The notes: generated by a model from the sequence alone, not told the origin. Shown: positions 19,252 through 29,415, numbered from the stretch's first letter. The stretch is DNA of 64,000 nucleotides from Ferriphaselus amnicola (GCF_000974685.2 NZ_AP018738.1:868001-932000), one strand, 5' to 3'. A program made the numbers and translations.

Positions 19252-20136
19252 ATGAAGCGAATCTTTTTATTTATTCTGACCAACCTGGCGGTACTGTTTG
19301 TCATCAACATCACGCTGCGTATCCTCGGCGTGGATCACTATCTGGATCGCAGCGGTGCGATCAATTTCAGCTCCTTGCTGGTGCTGTCAGCGGTGATTGG
19401 CTTTGCGGGTTCGATCATTTCGCTGTTCATGTCCAAGTGGATGGCCAAGCAGTCGGTGAATGCGCAGATCATCACCAACCCCTTCGATCCGACCGAGCGC
19501 TGGCTGGTGGAGACTGTGCGCCGTCAGGCGCAAGCCGCCGGTATCGGTATGCCGGAAGTGGCGATCTACGACGCACCTGACGTGAATGCGTTCGCTACCG
19601 GCTGGAATCGCAACAATGCGCTAGTCGCGGTCAGCACCGGCCTGTTGAATGCCATGAGCAAGGATGAAGCAGAAGCGGTGCTGGCGCACGAGATCAGTCA
19701 CGTTGCCAACGGCGACATGGTGACGTTGACGCTGATCCAGGGCGTGGTCAACACCTTCGTGGTGTTCTTCTCCAAGCTCTTCGGTATCTTTGTGGATAGC
19801 TTGTTGCGCAAGAATGATGAAGAGAGTCATGGCCCCGGCATCGGCGCTTTCGTGGCCGAGATCGTGGCGCAACTGGTGCTCGGTGTGCTGGCCAGCGTCA
19901 TCGTGATGTGGTTCTCGCGTCAGCGCGAATTCCGCGCCGATGCGGGTGGTGCGAGCTTGGCGGGACGTCAGAAGATGATCGCCGCACTGGAGCGCCTCAA
20001 AGCCAATCACGAGCAATCTGCACTGCCACAACAAATGGCAGCCTCCGGTATCTCAGGTGGAGCCGCGTTCTCCCGCTTGTTTATGACCCACCCGCCGTTG
20101 GATGAGCGCATCGAAGCGCTACGCGCAGGCCGATGA
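19252..20136 (+). CDS. htpX: Membrane-bound zinc protease HtpX
   Basis: 294 residues: two N-terminal transmembrane helices ([21 protein letters not shown] and [19 protein letters not shown]), the M48 zinc motif HEISH (His146, Glu147, His150) in [16 protein letters not shown], two further membrane segments and the third ligand region [10 protein letters not shown]. HtpX degrades misfolded inner membrane proteins together with FtsH. The ATG at 19252 gives the standard [14 protein letters not shown] start; the frame extends 13 codons upstream without family match. Confidence 0.97.
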   Translation: MKRIFLFILTNLAVLFVINITLRILGVDHYLDRSGAINFSSLLVLSAVIGFAGSIISLFMSKWMAKQSVNAQIITNPFDPTERWLVETVRRQAQAAGIGMPEVAIYDAPDVNAFATGWNRNNALVAVSTGLLNAMSKDEAEAVLAHEISHVANGDMVTLTLIQGVVNTFVVFFSKLFGIFVDSLLRKNDEESHGPGIGAFVAEIVAQLVLGVLASVIVMWFSRQREFRADAGGASLAGRQKMIAALERLKANHEQSALPQQMAASGISGGAAFSRLFMTHPPLDERIEALRAGR

Positions 20137-20157
20137 ACGATATAGGCATCTGAGAAT

Positions 20158-20187
20158 AAGGGCAGCGAATCGCTGCCCTTATTTTTT
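20158..20187 (+). terminator. Intrinsic terminator of htpX
   Basis: AAGGGCAGCG / CGCTGCCCTT, a perfect 10-bp stem with an AAT loop, is followed by ATTTTTTATT. It begins 21 bases after the htpX stop. Confidence 0.92.
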
Positions 20188-20331
20188 ATTGCGCTTCCAC
20201 ACATAAAAAATTGGGGGTGGTTCGTGATAGAGTGCGTCGCAAATGGCTAAAGGGCAGGCTGTTTCGGTCGATAACCATTTTCGCGTAAGTTGAATCGAAT
20301 CTGAGTCTGGGGTTCCTAGGGAGCGTTTGCG

Positions 20332-23300
20332 GTGAGCAAACTACTGAAAGACAAAATACGCATCCTATATGCAGTGATTGTGCTGGTCATGGCGCTGAGC
20401 GTCTTGACTAGTGGCTGGGTGCTATACAGTCTGCTCAACAATATTGGTGAAGAAACCGTGCTGGGGGTGCAAGCCGTCACCGCACTGGTGGATGAACAGC
20501 ATCAAATTCAAGTGATTTTCAGGCGGCAAGTGCAGGAGTGGAAAGACTTGTTGCTACGTGGTGACGATGAGACCGACTTCAAGCGCTACCACGAAGGCTT
20601 CCAAGCTGAAGCGGGCATGGTTCAGAATAAGATGAGTCACTTGGCCAATGAGTTGGCCAAACAGGGACTCAGCACAGCACACTTGCAGCATTTGCAACAA
20701 AGTCACGCTTCCTTGACTCGGCAGTATGAGGAATTGCTGCAACGATTCCCCCTCTTAGGACACCCCGAAAATATTACTCGCCTCGATCTAGAAGTACGTG
20801 GTTTGGATCGTCGCTTATCGGCAGAGTTTGATACTTTGGGCGGCGAGATCAAGGATGCAGCGCTCGCGCGAATCAGCTCGGTCAGTGATGCGGTTGGTCT
20901 GCGCTATGAGATGCAGGAATACTATCTCTACATCTTGCTGTTGGTGATGCTCCCAGGGATTGGCTTTGTGAGCGTACTGATTCTTAATCGGCTGACTCAG
21001 AAGTTGGTGGTAGAAAAAGAGCGAGTTCAAGTCACGCTCTCTTCCATCGGTGATGCGGTAGTCGTGACCGATAGACTAGGTTGTGTGGAGTTTCTCAATC
21101 CCGTGGCGGAACAGATGACGGGGTGGACGAGCGCGGATGCGGAAGGGAGGACGCTGCAAGAGGTGTTTCATATCGTCAATGAAACCACACGCGCAGTTGT
21201 CCAAAATCCAGTTGAAATCGTATTGCGCGAAGGGCGCATCGTCGGTTTGGCTAATCACACCGTGCTGATCGCACGCGACGGCAGCGAGTGTGCGATCGAG
21301 GATTCGGCGGCTCCAGTGCGTGATTTGGACGGAACGATACGGGGTGTAGTGTTGGTGTTCCATGACGCATCGACCGAACGTCAGGCTGCCGATGCTTTGC
21401 GCCGGCAAGAGGCTTTGTTCCGAGCTACGTTCGAGCAGGCCGCGGTGGGCGTAGCACATGTGGCCACTGATGGGCGTTGGCTGAGGGTCAATCAGAACCT
21501 TTGCGCCATATTGGGCTACAGCGCGGACGAACTGCTCAAACTCACCTTTAGCGATATCACTCATCCGAGTGATGTGGGGAATGATGCCACCCTCCTCTTT
21601 GAGATGTTGGCGGGTAAATTTGATGATCATCATGTCGAAAAACGCTATTTGCACAAAGATGGCAGCCCGGTATGGGTCGATTTGACCCTGTCCTTGGTGC
21701 GCGATGAGACGGGGTCGCCTGAATATTTCATTGCCATCATCGTCGATATTTCAGCGCGCAAACTCGCCGAGCATGAGATACAAGCCTTACGCTTCCAGTA
21801 TCAAACGTTGTTTGATCAGATGCCGGATGCGGTGGTGTTGTTCAACCTTGAAGGCAAGGTGACGGGCTATAACCAAGAGGCTTTGCGCCAGTACGAATAC
21901 ACCGCCGAAGAGATGATGAATCTTCGTATTCCGCAGTTTGAGGCGAAAGAGTCACCAGAAGAGTATGCGGAGCACAAACGTAATATCGAAGCTACTGGGC
22001 GTGACGATTTTGAGACACAACATTGCTCCAAATGGGGGCGCATCATGGACATTCAGGCCGCCGTGCGGCTTGTCACCTTGCCGGATGGGATGGTTGTGTT
22101 CCAGTGCGCATTCCGTGACATCACCAGCCAGAAGCAGGCGCAGTGCCGGATCGAGTTTCTGGCCAATCACGACCATCTGACCGGCTTGCCCAATCGTCGC
22201 TTGCTGCGTGACCGCATGGAGCGCGCCATTGGCAATGCGGTGCGACACGGTAGTGGTGTGGCCTTGCTGTTCCTTGATCTGGATCACTTCAAGGTGATCA
22301 ACGACACCTTGGGACACGAAGTTGGTGATATGTTGCTGCAAGCTGTGGCGGAACGTCTGCGTACTTGCGTGCGCGAGCAGGACTCCATCGCCCGCATCGG
22401 CGGTGATGAGTTCGTCGTCATTCTGGTCGAGATGCCTAATACCGAAGCCGTCGCGAGCGTAGCACGGAAAATTGTCGATACATTGTCAGTACCTTACCTA
22501 GCTGGTGGTTACGATCTACATACGACCCCAAGTATCGGCATCAGCCTGTATCCCGAAGATGGTGGAAATTTTGATGCACTGCTACAAAAGGCAGATGCCG
22601 CCATGTATCACGCCAAGGAAAATGGCCGAGCTGGCTATCGCTTTTTCCGAGATGAGATGAATGTACGTACCCAAGAGCGCTTGGCGATTGAGCACGACCT
22701 GCATTTGGCACTGAAGCGCGAAGAGTTTGAGCTGTACTACCAACCCAAGGTCGATTCACGGAATGGTGAGATCATCGGCGGAGAAGCGCTGATTCGCTGG
22801 AATCATCCCGAGCAGGGTAGGGTAGCGCCCGGACAGTTCATCTCCGTGGCAGAACAAAGCAATCTGATCAATGGCATTGGCGAGTGGGTGGCGCGGGCGG
22901 TGTGTGCGCAAAGCCGGCTCTGGGGCGATGCTGGGCTGAAACGCGTGCCGATCAGCTTCAACGTGTCGGCGCGGCAGTTCCTATACAGCGATCTACCCGT
23001 GGTGTTGGCGCAAGCCATCGCCGACACTGGCGCTGATCCTACGTTGCTTGAGATGGAACTGACGGAGAGTGTTCTGATGCGTCCACAAGAAGTGCAATCC
23101 GCGTTGGCGGCAATCAAGGCGATGGGTTTCCGCATCGCGCTGGATGATTTCGGCACGGGCTACTCCAGTCTAGCGTATCTGCGTAAGATTGAAATTGACA
23201 CCATCAAGATTAACCGTTCATTCGTCAACGACATTGAAAAAAGTGTGGATGACGTGGTGATTGTGCAGACGCTGATTTCGACGGCGCTGAACCTACATAT

Positions 23301-23439
23301 GGAGGTGATCGCCGAGGGAGTGGAGACCGAAGGACAGGCAATGATTCTGTGCAGAAGCGGTTGCTGTGCCTGTCAGGGGTATTTCTTTGGTAAACCGATG
23401 CCGGCGATTCAGTTTGCTGAGTTGTTGCGTCAGTCTTAA
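20332..23439 (+). CDS. Membrane-bound PAS-PAS-PAS-GGDEF-EAL protein (cyclic di-GMP turnover)
   Basis: A 1035-residue protein with a transmembrane helix (about 12-34), a ~160-residue helical external sensor region, a second helix (about 197-217), three PAS domains (about 230-350, 365-480, 490-605), a GGDEF domain with intact RIGGDEF and an RxxD inhibitory site five residues upstream (REQD), and an EAL domain with intact EALIRW and DDFGTGYSS. Both catalytic halves therefore look competent; the net direction of c-di-GMP synthesis or breakdown cannot be read. The start is a GTG at 20332 (weak purine-rich site upstream). Its stop is nine bases before the next GGDEF-EAL gene, so the two probably form an operon. 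Confidence 0.93.
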   Translation: MSKLLKDKIRILYAVIVLVMALSVLTSGWVLYSLLNNIGEETVLGVQAVTALVDEQHQIQVIFRRQVQEWKDLLLRGDDETDFKRYHEGFQAEAGMVQNKMSHLANELAKQGLSTAHLQHLQQSHASLTRQYEELLQRFPLLGHPENITRLDLEVRGLDRRLSAEFDTLGGEIKDAALARISSVSDAVGLRYEMQEYYLYILLLVMLPGIGFVSVLILNRLTQKLVVEKERVQVTLSSIGDAVVVTDRLGCVEFLNPVAEQMTGWTSADAEGRTLQEVFHIVNETTRAVVQNPVEIVLREGRIVGLANHTVLIARDGSECAIEDSAAPVRDLDGTIRGVVLVFHDASTERQAADALRRQEALFRATFEQAAVGVAHVATDGRWLRVNQNLCAILGYSADELLKLTFSDITHPSDVGNDATLLFEMLAGKFDDHHVEKRYLHKDGSPVWVDLTLSLVRDETGSPEYFIAIIVDISARKLAEHEIQALRFQYQTLFDQMPDAVVLFNLEGKVTGYNQEALRQYEYTAEEMMNLRIPQFEAKESPEEYAEHKRNIEATGRDDFETQHCSKWGRIMDIQAAVRLVTLPDGMVVFQCAFRDITSQKQAQCRIEFLANHDHLTGLPNRRLLRDRMERAIGNAVRHGSGVALLFLDLDHFKVINDTLGHEVGDMLLQAVAERLRTCVREQDSIARIGGDEFVVILVEMPNTEAVASVARKIVDTLSVPYLAGGYDLHTTPSIGISLYPEDGGNFDALLQKADAAMYHAKENGRAGYRFFRDEMNVRTQERLAIEHDLHLALKREEFELYYQPKVDSRNGEIIGGEALIRWNHPEQGRVAPGQFISVAEQSNLINGIGEWVARAVCAQSRLWGDAGLKRVPISFNVSARQFLYSDLPVVLAQAIADTGADPTLLEMELTESVLMRPQEVQSALAAIKAMGFRIALDDFGTGYSSLAYLRKIEIDTIKINRSFVNDIEKSVDDVVIVQTLISTALNLHMEVIAEGVETEGQAMILCRSGCCACQGYFFGKPMPAIQFAELLRQS

Positions 23440-23448
23440 GGTGAAACG

Positions 23449-26292
23449 ATGAATAAACGCTTATCCGACATCATGACCCGTCATCTGGATAGTCTGTCGC
23501 CACACTCCACCTTGGCGGATGCCGCTGCGACGATGTCGAGTTCACGAATCTCGTCGGTGCTAGTGATGGAGGGCACCCATTTGCTCGGTATCATCACCGA
23601 GCGCGATATGGTCAAGGCGATGAATGCCGAGTTACCGCCCGATACGCAGGTCGCTCATCTGATGACTTCCCATGTGATGACCATTCAGATGGATGTCGAG
23701 TTGGCGTCAGCCTTTCGGTTTGCTACCCGTCATGGCATACGTCATCTGGTGGTGGTCGATAGCAGCGACAATCCGGTCGGCATGGTGTCGGAAAGTGATT
23801 TCCGCTTTCATCTAGGCATCGGTTTCTTTGCCCACCTGCGCGATGTCGCCTCACTGATGGGGCAGAACTGGTTACAAGCAACCCGAGAGATGCCAGTCAT
23901 CAGCGCACTAGAGCAGATGGTCGCAGCACGTGCTTCCTGCGTGATCGTAATCGAGCACGACGAGCCGATAGGCATCGTGACCGAGCGTGATGTCGTGCGA
24001 ATGTATGGCGAACAACGGCAACATGTCACGATGGGCGAGGTGATGACCTCGCCGGTGCGCAGCATACGCAGCGATGCTTCGTTGACTCAGGCTGCCGCGC
24101 AGATGCAGATGTTCAGCATGCGACATCTGGTTGTGGTCGATGAATATGGACGATTGGTCGGTCTATTGTCTGAGCATGACTTAGTACGTCCTTTGGAGTG
24201 GTCGGATGCCGATATGGTGAGTGAGGAAGCCGCTGAAACTCAAGAGCGCTTGCGCCAACTGATGAACACTATTCCTGATATGGTGATCTTCAAGGATTTG
24301 GAAGGGCGCTACCTAGATTGCAACCAAGCCTTTTCTCATAGCGTGGGCTTGCCAGTGAGCACCGTCATCGGCAAGACCGACTTTGATCTGGTGCCGCAAG
24401 AGCAGGCTGAATTTTTCCGCGCACGTGACCGTGACGTGATTGCTGCGGGCACCACGATCTGCAATGAGGAGTGGGTCACTCGGCATGACGGGCGGCGCAT
24501 TTTGATGGAGGCGTGTAAGTCGCCGGTATTCGATCATGAAGGTGCGTGCATCGGCGTGGTGGCGGTGGTGCGTGATATTTCCGAGCGCAATCTGGCCGAG
24601 AAGCAGTTGCGCCTTGCCGCCAGCGTATTTCAGTTTGCGCACGACGGTATTTATATCACCGATGCCAATGCCAAGATCCTTGAGGTCAATCGTGCGTTCG
24701 AGGAGATCACCGGCTATCACCGTAGTGAGGTGGTTGGCAAGAACTCGGACATCCTCGCATCGGGGAATCACCCTCCTGAATTCTTTGCCGAGATGTGGGC
24801 GGCATTGCAGCGTGAGGGCTATTGGAGCGGCGAGGTGTGGAATCGGCGCAAGGATGGCGAGCTGCTCGCCGAGCTGTTGACGATTTCTGCGGTACATAAT
24901 GAAAGTGGCGTAACCACCCATTGCGTTGGGGTATTCACTGACATCACGGCGCTCAAGATGAGTCAGAGTCAGATGGAGCGTCTGGCCTATTACGATGCGT
25001 TGACCCAGTTGCCCAATCGCTCGCTATTCACCGATCGTTTCCGTATCGCGCTGGCGCAGTCCGAGCGTAGCGGAGAATTGCTGGCGGTGGGGTATCTCGA
25101 TCTGGATGGCTTCAAGCCGGTCAACGATAAGTTCGGCCACACCGTGGGCGACCTGCTGTTGCAGGAGGTCGCGCGACGGATGGATCGCTGTGTGCGTTCC
25201 GGCGATACCGCTTCCCGCATTGGCGGGGACGAATTCGCTCTGTTGTTGACCGGGCTGCGCAGCGAAGAAGAGAGTGAGCTGGCCGTGGTGCGCTTGTTGT
25301 CCGCTCTGTCCGAGCCCTATCTGCTAGAGGGACACACGATCAGTATCACCGCCAGCCTCGGCTACACCCTGTTTCCCTACGACGATGGTGATGCGGATGC
25401 CTTGTTGCGGCACGCTGATCAGGCCATGTATGCCGCCAAGCAGGGCGGGCGTAATCGCTATGTGCGTTTCGATTCCGAGCATGATCGTCGCACCATCGAG
25501 CAAAAAGAGCTGCTGCGTAGGGTCGAGGCGGGATTAGCCTCTGGCGAGTTCCAGTTGTATTACCAACCCAAGGTCGATATGCGGAAGGGCAAGGTGGTGG
25601 GTGTCGAAGCTTTGATCCGCTGGAATCACCCCGAGCGTGGCTTGTTGTTACCGCACGACTTTCTGCCGCTGACCGAGTGTCTGGACATCGCGGTGGACAT
25701 CGGTAATTGGGTACTGAAAGAGGCACTCGGTCAGAGTGTGGTTTGGAGGCAAGCGGGACTGGAACTCCCAGTCAGCGTCAATATCTCGCCACGTCATTTA
25801 CAGGACGTGGATTTCGTCTCCCATCTCCGTTCCCTATTTGAGCGCTACCCAGAGTGGGAAAGGCATCATTTGGAGTTGGAGATTCTGGAAAGTACCGCGT
25901 TCGACGACGTGGCGCTGGTTTCCGAAGTGATCCACGAGTGCGCCAATCTCGGCGTGACTTTTGCGCTGGATGACTTTGGTACGGGCTACTCGACGCTGAT
26001 CTACTTGCGCCATCTGCCCGCCCAAGTGCTCAAGATCGACCAGACTTTTGTACGCGACATGGCGCATGACATGGAAAGCTTTGCCATCGTCGAGAGCGTG
26101 ATCGGCTTGGCGGCTGCTTTCAAACGTCGTCTAGTCGCGGAAGGAGTGGAAACGCTAGAGCAAGGCAGGTTGCTGCTGCAACTAGGCTGTGACATCGCTC
26201 AAGGCTACGGCATCGCTGAACCCATGCCAGCAAGCGAGATTCCAGCTTGGATCGAGCATTGGCAAGCGGCGCCTAGCTGGGCGGATCTGTGA
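23449..26292 (+). CDS. CBS-CBS-PAS-PAS-GGDEF-EAL protein (cyclic di-GMP turnover)
   Basis: 947 residues, no membrane segment, so cytosolic. Four CBS motifs (two Bateman pairs) fill residues 1-245 (IMTRHLDSLSPHSTLADAA, HLMTSHVMTIQMD, EVMTSPVRSIRSDASL and others), suggesting control by adenine nucleotides. Two PAS domains follow (about 265-375 and 385-500), then GGDEF (intact RIGGDEF with RSGD inhibitory site) and EAL (intact EALIRW, DDFGTGYST). It follows the membrane-bound GGDEF-EAL gene by nine bases and is followed ten bases later by addB. The pairing puts an external and an internal sensor on the same second messenger. Confidence 0.93.
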   Translation: MNKRLSDIMTRHLDSLSPHSTLADAAATMSSSRISSVLVMEGTHLLGIITERDMVKAMNAELPPDTQVAHLMTSHVMTIQMDVELASAFRFATRHGIRHLVVVDSSDNPVGMVSESDFRFHLGIGFFAHLRDVASLMGQNWLQATREMPVISALEQMVAARASCVIVIEHDEPIGIVTERDVVRMYGEQRQHVTMGEVMTSPVRSIRSDASLTQAAAQMQMFSMRHLVVVDEYGRLVGLLSEHDLVRPLEWSDADMVSEEAAETQERLRQLMNTIPDMVIFKDLEGRYLDCNQAFSHSVGLPVSTVIGKTDFDLVPQEQAEFFRARDRDVIAAGTTICNEEWVTRHDGRRILMEACKSPVFDHEGACIGVVAVVRDISERNLAEKQLRLAASVFQFAHDGIYITDANAKILEVNRAFEEITGYHRSEVVGKNSDILASGNHPPEFFAEMWAALQREGYWSGEVWNRRKDGELLAELLTISAVHNESGVTTHCVGVFTDITALKMSQSQMERLAYYDALTQLPNRSLFTDRFRIALAQSERSGELLAVGYLDLDGFKPVNDKFGHTVGDLLLQEVARRMDRCVRSGDTASRIGGDEFALLLTGLRSEEESELAVVRLLSALSEPYLLEGHTISITASLGYTLFPYDDGDADALLRHADQAMYAAKQGGRNRYVRFDSEHDRRTIEQKELLRRVEAGLASGEFQLYYQPKVDMRKGKVVGVEALIRWNHPERGLLLPHDFLPLTECLDIAVDIGNWVLKEALGQSVVWRQAGLELPVSVNISPRHLQDVDFVSHLRSLFERYPEWERHHLELEILESTAFDDVALVSEVIHECANLGVTFALDDFGTGYSTLIYLRHLPAQVLKIDQTFVRDMAHDMESFAIVESVIGLAAAFKRRLVAEGVETLEQGRLLLQLGCDIAQGYGIAEPMPASEIPAWIEHWQAAPSWADL

Positions 26293-26301
26293 GGAAGTCA
26301 G

Positions 26302-28926
26302 TTGCCGTTGAGTGAAAGTTTGAGTCCGTATGATCTGATCGCGCAGCAGTTGCTGCGCGATCACCCCCCACCCGATCTGCGTCACGTCGTCATCTTGCTG
26401 CCGAACTACCACGTCGCGCAGCCTTTGGTGCAACGACTGGCGGCGCTGTCAGGTGTGTCCGCGCTACTACTGCCGCAATTGACCACCTTCACCGATTGGG
26501 TTCAGAACGTCCCGCTCACGCAGGCCGTGGTTTCCGATAGCGCCAGATTGGCCTCTTTGTATCAAGCACTGCGCAAACAAGGCTGGTTCGAGCAAGCCGA
26601 TCTATGGGCGCTGGCGCGAGAACTGCTCACCCTGATGGACGAACTGACCCGCCAGCACGTCAATTTGCCCAAGGATGAGGCGGCATTTCAGGCGCAGCTG
26701 GAACACGCCTATCAGGCGCGAAAGAACAACGCCTTGCAGTTTGAGGCGCGAGTAGTTCACGAGTTGTGGCATGCCATGAGCAGCAGCAGCGAACTGGACG
26801 GAGTCGCCGCCTACCAGCAACGACTGGCGACTCTCGCCGCACAAGCGAGTGCGCCGCTGTACGTACTGCTCACCTCCGATCTTTCTACTCCCGAGACGCG
26901 CTTCTTGCAGGTTTACGCCGAACGTGCGCCAGTGCGGATATTCGATCTGCGAGTGTTAGCGGCGGGGGATGTGGAAGCCCAAACCTTGAGTTCCTCGAAC
27001 CCTCTTTCGACTTTCGACTTGCGACTTGCGACTGATTTTTCCCTCTTTCCCGCTCACGGCCTAGAGCAAGAAGCCCAAGCCGCAGACCTACAAATTCGCC
27101 GCTGGCTGCTGGCGGGCAAGCGCAGCATCGCGTTGGTGGCGCAAGACCGGCTGGTGGCACGACGAGTGCGTGCCTTGCTGGAGCGCGCGCAGATATTGGT
27201 GCAGGACGAGACCGGCTGGACCTTCGCCACGCTGGCGGTGAGCGCGGTGCTGATGCGCTGGTTAGAGGCGGTGCAGGGTGATTTCTACTATCAGGACGTG
27301 CTCGACCTGATGAAGTCACCTTACGTGTTCGCCGATCAGCCCGCGTCCGAACGCAAGCAGGCGGTCTATCAACTGGAGCGTCTGCTGCGCGAACATCAAG
27401 TATCGGCGCGGCTGGAGGAGTTCCAGCGGCTGGCCGAGTCGGACGAGTTGCGCCACGCCTTGCTGCGCCTGCAACAAGCCGCGCAGCGCCTGCCCACTGG
27501 ACGCGAGTTCACCTTGACCGGCTGGCTGGAGCGGCTGGAGCAAAGTCTGGACAGTCTAGGCGTACTCACCGGCTGGGCGCAGGACGCCGCCGGACGCGAG
27601 CTGTTGCAACTGCTCGCAGAATGGCGCGAAGAGCTGGCCGACGACCGCAGCCGTTTCAGCTTCGGCGAATGGCGGCGCTGGCTGGCGCAGCAGCTCGACC
27701 TCAACACCTTCCGCGACAGCAGCGTGGAAAGCCCGGTGGTGTTCACCCATCTGGCCGCCACCCGCTGGCGGCGCTTCGATGCCGTGCTGCTCTTGGGCTG
27801 CGATGCCGACCACCTGCCGGGCGATCTGAGCGGCGGCCAGTGGTTCAACGACGCAGTGCGCGGCGCGCTCGGCCTGCCGGTCACCGCGCAGAAAGTCCAA
27901 CAGGTGCAGGACGACCTGCGCGGTCTGCTGGCGCTCAACGACACCGTGTTGGTGACTTGGCAAGAGACCAAGAACGGCGAACCCAACCTGCTCAGCCCGT
28001 GGCTGGAACTGCTGCGCGTCCAGTTGCAGGACGACCTTATCGAGCGTGAACTCGCGCCTTTGCTGGAACGAGGGCAAGTCCAGCCCGAACCCAGCTCGCC
28101 GCTGCAGTCGCTGACCATGCCGCAACCGGCAGCCCCAGCTAAGTTGCTGCCGATCAAGATATCGCCCAGCGGCTACAACACGCTGATGGCCTGCCCCTAC
28201 CAGTATTACGCCCGTTACATCTTGCGGCTGGACGAACTCGACGAGGTGCGCGAGGCGCTGGACAAGCGCGACTACGGCACCTGGGTGCACGAGATATTGC
28301 AGCGCTTTCACGGCGAACGCCCGCAGCTTAGCGGCTTGCCGCGCGTCGAGCTGGAAGCCACGCTGGCGCGCATCAGCGACGAAGTGTTCGCCGTCGCCGT
28401 GCAACACGACTTTCTCGCCCACGGCTGGCGATTGCGCTGGCAAGCCCAGCAAGCGGCCTATCTGGATTGGCAGTTGGAGAACGAACAGAACGGCTGGCAT
28501 TTCGCGGCGGCGGAGCAGGGCTACCAACTGGCCGTGGACGACGATCTGCTGCTGCACGGCAGGCTGGATAGACTGGACACCCAAGCCGACGGCGCACAGC
28601 GCGTGCTCGACTACAAAACCAAAGACAAAAATAGCCTCACCGGCCTGCTCAAACAAACCGGAGAAGACGTACAACTTGCCAGCTACGCCGCCATGAGCGA
28701 ATCCGCCGAAGCCACCTTCGTTGCCCTCGACGACAGCAAGGCCGTGGTCAACGTGCAGCCGGAGCAAGCGATGGACGAACTGGCCGCGCTGAATCTGGCG
28801 CGTCTCAAGGAGATATTCAGCCAGCTACGCGCAGGCACGACACTGCCCGCCAACGGCGTGGACAAGGCGTGCGAGTATTGCGCGATGAAGGGCTTGTGCC
28901 GCAAGGGGTGGTGGGCTGCCGAGTGA
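26302..28926 (+). CDS. addB: AddB-like PD-(D/E)XK nuclease subunit of a helicase-nuclease
   Basis: 874 residues. The C-terminus has the RecB-type nuclease motif VLDYKTKDKN and a four-cysteine pattern around it (one Cys in LMACPYQYYARYIL, three in CEYCAMKGLC) that holds a 4Fe-4S cluster in AddB proteins; the central region (LLGCDADHLPGDLSGGQWFN) is helicase-like but degenerate. With AddA it would process DNA double-strand ends for recombination. The start is a TTG at 26302 with GAGGAAG upstream. Unusually, four heptamer repeats (27005-27032) are read in frame as a STFDLRLAT stretch. The AddA partner lies 2.8 kb downstream, separated by three unrelated genes. Confidence 0.85.
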   Translation: MPLSESLSPYDLIAQQLLRDHPPPDLRHVVILLPNYHVAQPLVQRLAALSGVSALLLPQLTTFTDWVQNVPLTQAVVSDSARLASLYQALRKQGWFEQADLWALARELLTLMDELTRQHVNLPKDEAAFQAQLEHAYQARKNNALQFEARVVHELWHAMSSSSELDGVAAYQQRLATLAAQASAPLYVLLTSDLSTPETRFLQVYAERAPVRIFDLRVLAAGDVEAQTLSSSNPLSTFDLRLATDFSLFPAHGLEQEAQAADLQIRRWLLAGKRSIALVAQDRLVARRVRALLERAQILVQDETGWTFATLAVSAVLMRWLEAVQGDFYYQDVLDLMKSPYVFADQPASERKQAVYQLERLLREHQVSARLEEFQRLAESDELRHALLRLQQAAQRLPTGREFTLTGWLERLEQSLDSLGVLTGWAQDAAGRELLQLLAEWREELADDRSRFSFGEWRRWLAQQLDLNTFRDSSVESPVVFTHLAATRWRRFDAVLLLGCDADHLPGDLSGGQWFNDAVRGALGLPVTAQKVQQVQDDLRGLLALNDTVLVTWQETKNGEPNLLSPWLELLRVQLQDDLIERELAPLLERGQVQPEPSSPLQSLTMPQPAAPAKLLPIKISPSGYNTLMACPYQYYARYILRLDELDEVREALDKRDYGTWVHEILQRFHGERPQLSGLPRVELEATLARISDEVFAVAVQHDFLAHGWRLRWQAQQAAYLDWQLENEQNGWHFAAAEQGYQLAVDDDLLLHGRLDRLDTQADGAQRVLDYKTKDKNSLTGLLKQTGEDVQLASYAAMSESAEATFVALDDSKAVVNVQPEQAMDELAALNLARLKEIFSQLRAGTTLPANGVDKACEYCAMKGLCRKGWWAAE
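27005..27032. repeat. Four tandem heptamers inside addB
   Basis: TTTCGAC occurs twice and TTGCGAC twice, head to tail, in the coding frame of addB. 28 bases is not a multiple of three, so the present frame depends on the exact surrounding length. The repeats resemble the simple repeats found between apbC and dcd. Confidence 0.8.
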
Positions 28927-28959
28927 GGTGATCAGGGCGCTCTTTGAGCGGCGGGCAAG

Positions 28960-28988
28960 TTGACACACACTGCCGCGCGCCATAGAGT
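28960..28988 (+). promoter_or_regulatory. Possible sigma70 promoter for the small membrane protein / Lgt-like / radical SAM genes
   Basis: TTGACA at 28960-28965 and TAGAGT at 28983-28988 with 17-base spacing, just after the addB stop and about 118 bases before the small membrane protein gene. The -35 box is perfect, the -10 box moderate (4 of 6). Confidence 0.5.
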
Positions 28989-29105
28989 GGGCCAGAGTAT
29001 TGGAAGGCTGGGCGATGAGCGGGAAAACCGTGTCCCCGGTTATTGCCGAAGATAATTTCCGGTTGGCATCGATGACATGAAAGGTTTGTAGATTGAGTAG
29101 GGGCG

Positions 29106-29408
29106 GTGGTTCAACCTATGCTGCCAATCAACGTCTTGAGGATGAACGACTCTGTTCGAGGGGGAAGTGTGGAATATGCCGCGAAATGTTTTCTGTTGCT
29201 GCTGGGAAGCTTGATGTTGCTAGGCGGTGGTGGCTGTGTTGTGAGCAATGTTGTTTTCTTGATTCAAGATTGGAGCCTAATTCAGATCGTGCCGGTTTCT
29301 TTGAGTTTTTCCGCTGTGGTGGCGGTGTTAGGGTGGTGGGCGATCAAAAAAGCGAACACCATTCAGGGTTGTAAATCAGGACAGCATCAAGCATCGGACG
29401 GGGAGTGA
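29106..29408 (+). CDS. Small membrane protein, two predicted helices, unknown
   Basis: Up to 100 residues with two strong hydrophobic segments (CFLLLLGSLMLLGGGGCVV and IVPVSLSFSAVVAVLGWWAI) and a short polar tail. No known family. It ends eight bases before the Lgt-like gene and appears to be the first gene of that unit. The start is unclear: GTG at 29106, ATG at 29118 or ATG at 29142 are all in frame. An overlapping frame starting 13 bases earlier was rejected because it is not hydrophobic and is Cys/Arg-rich. Confidence 0.6.
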   Translation: MVQPMLPINVLRMNDSVRGGSVEYAAKCFLLLLGSLMLLGGGGCVVSNVVFLIQDWSLIQIVPVSLSFSAVVAVLGWWAIKKANTIQGCKSGQHQASDGE

Positions 29409-29415
29409 GGTTGGG

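Noticed and set aside
27556-28767. 403-codon frame on the - strand opposite addB
   Set aside because: Same reasoning: shadow of a real coding frame with conserved nuclease motifs.
29093-29374. Overlapping 93-codon frame with the small membrane protein
   Set aside because: Cys/Arg-rich, not membrane-like, and without a ribosome binding site; the +1 frame has two clean transmembrane segments.
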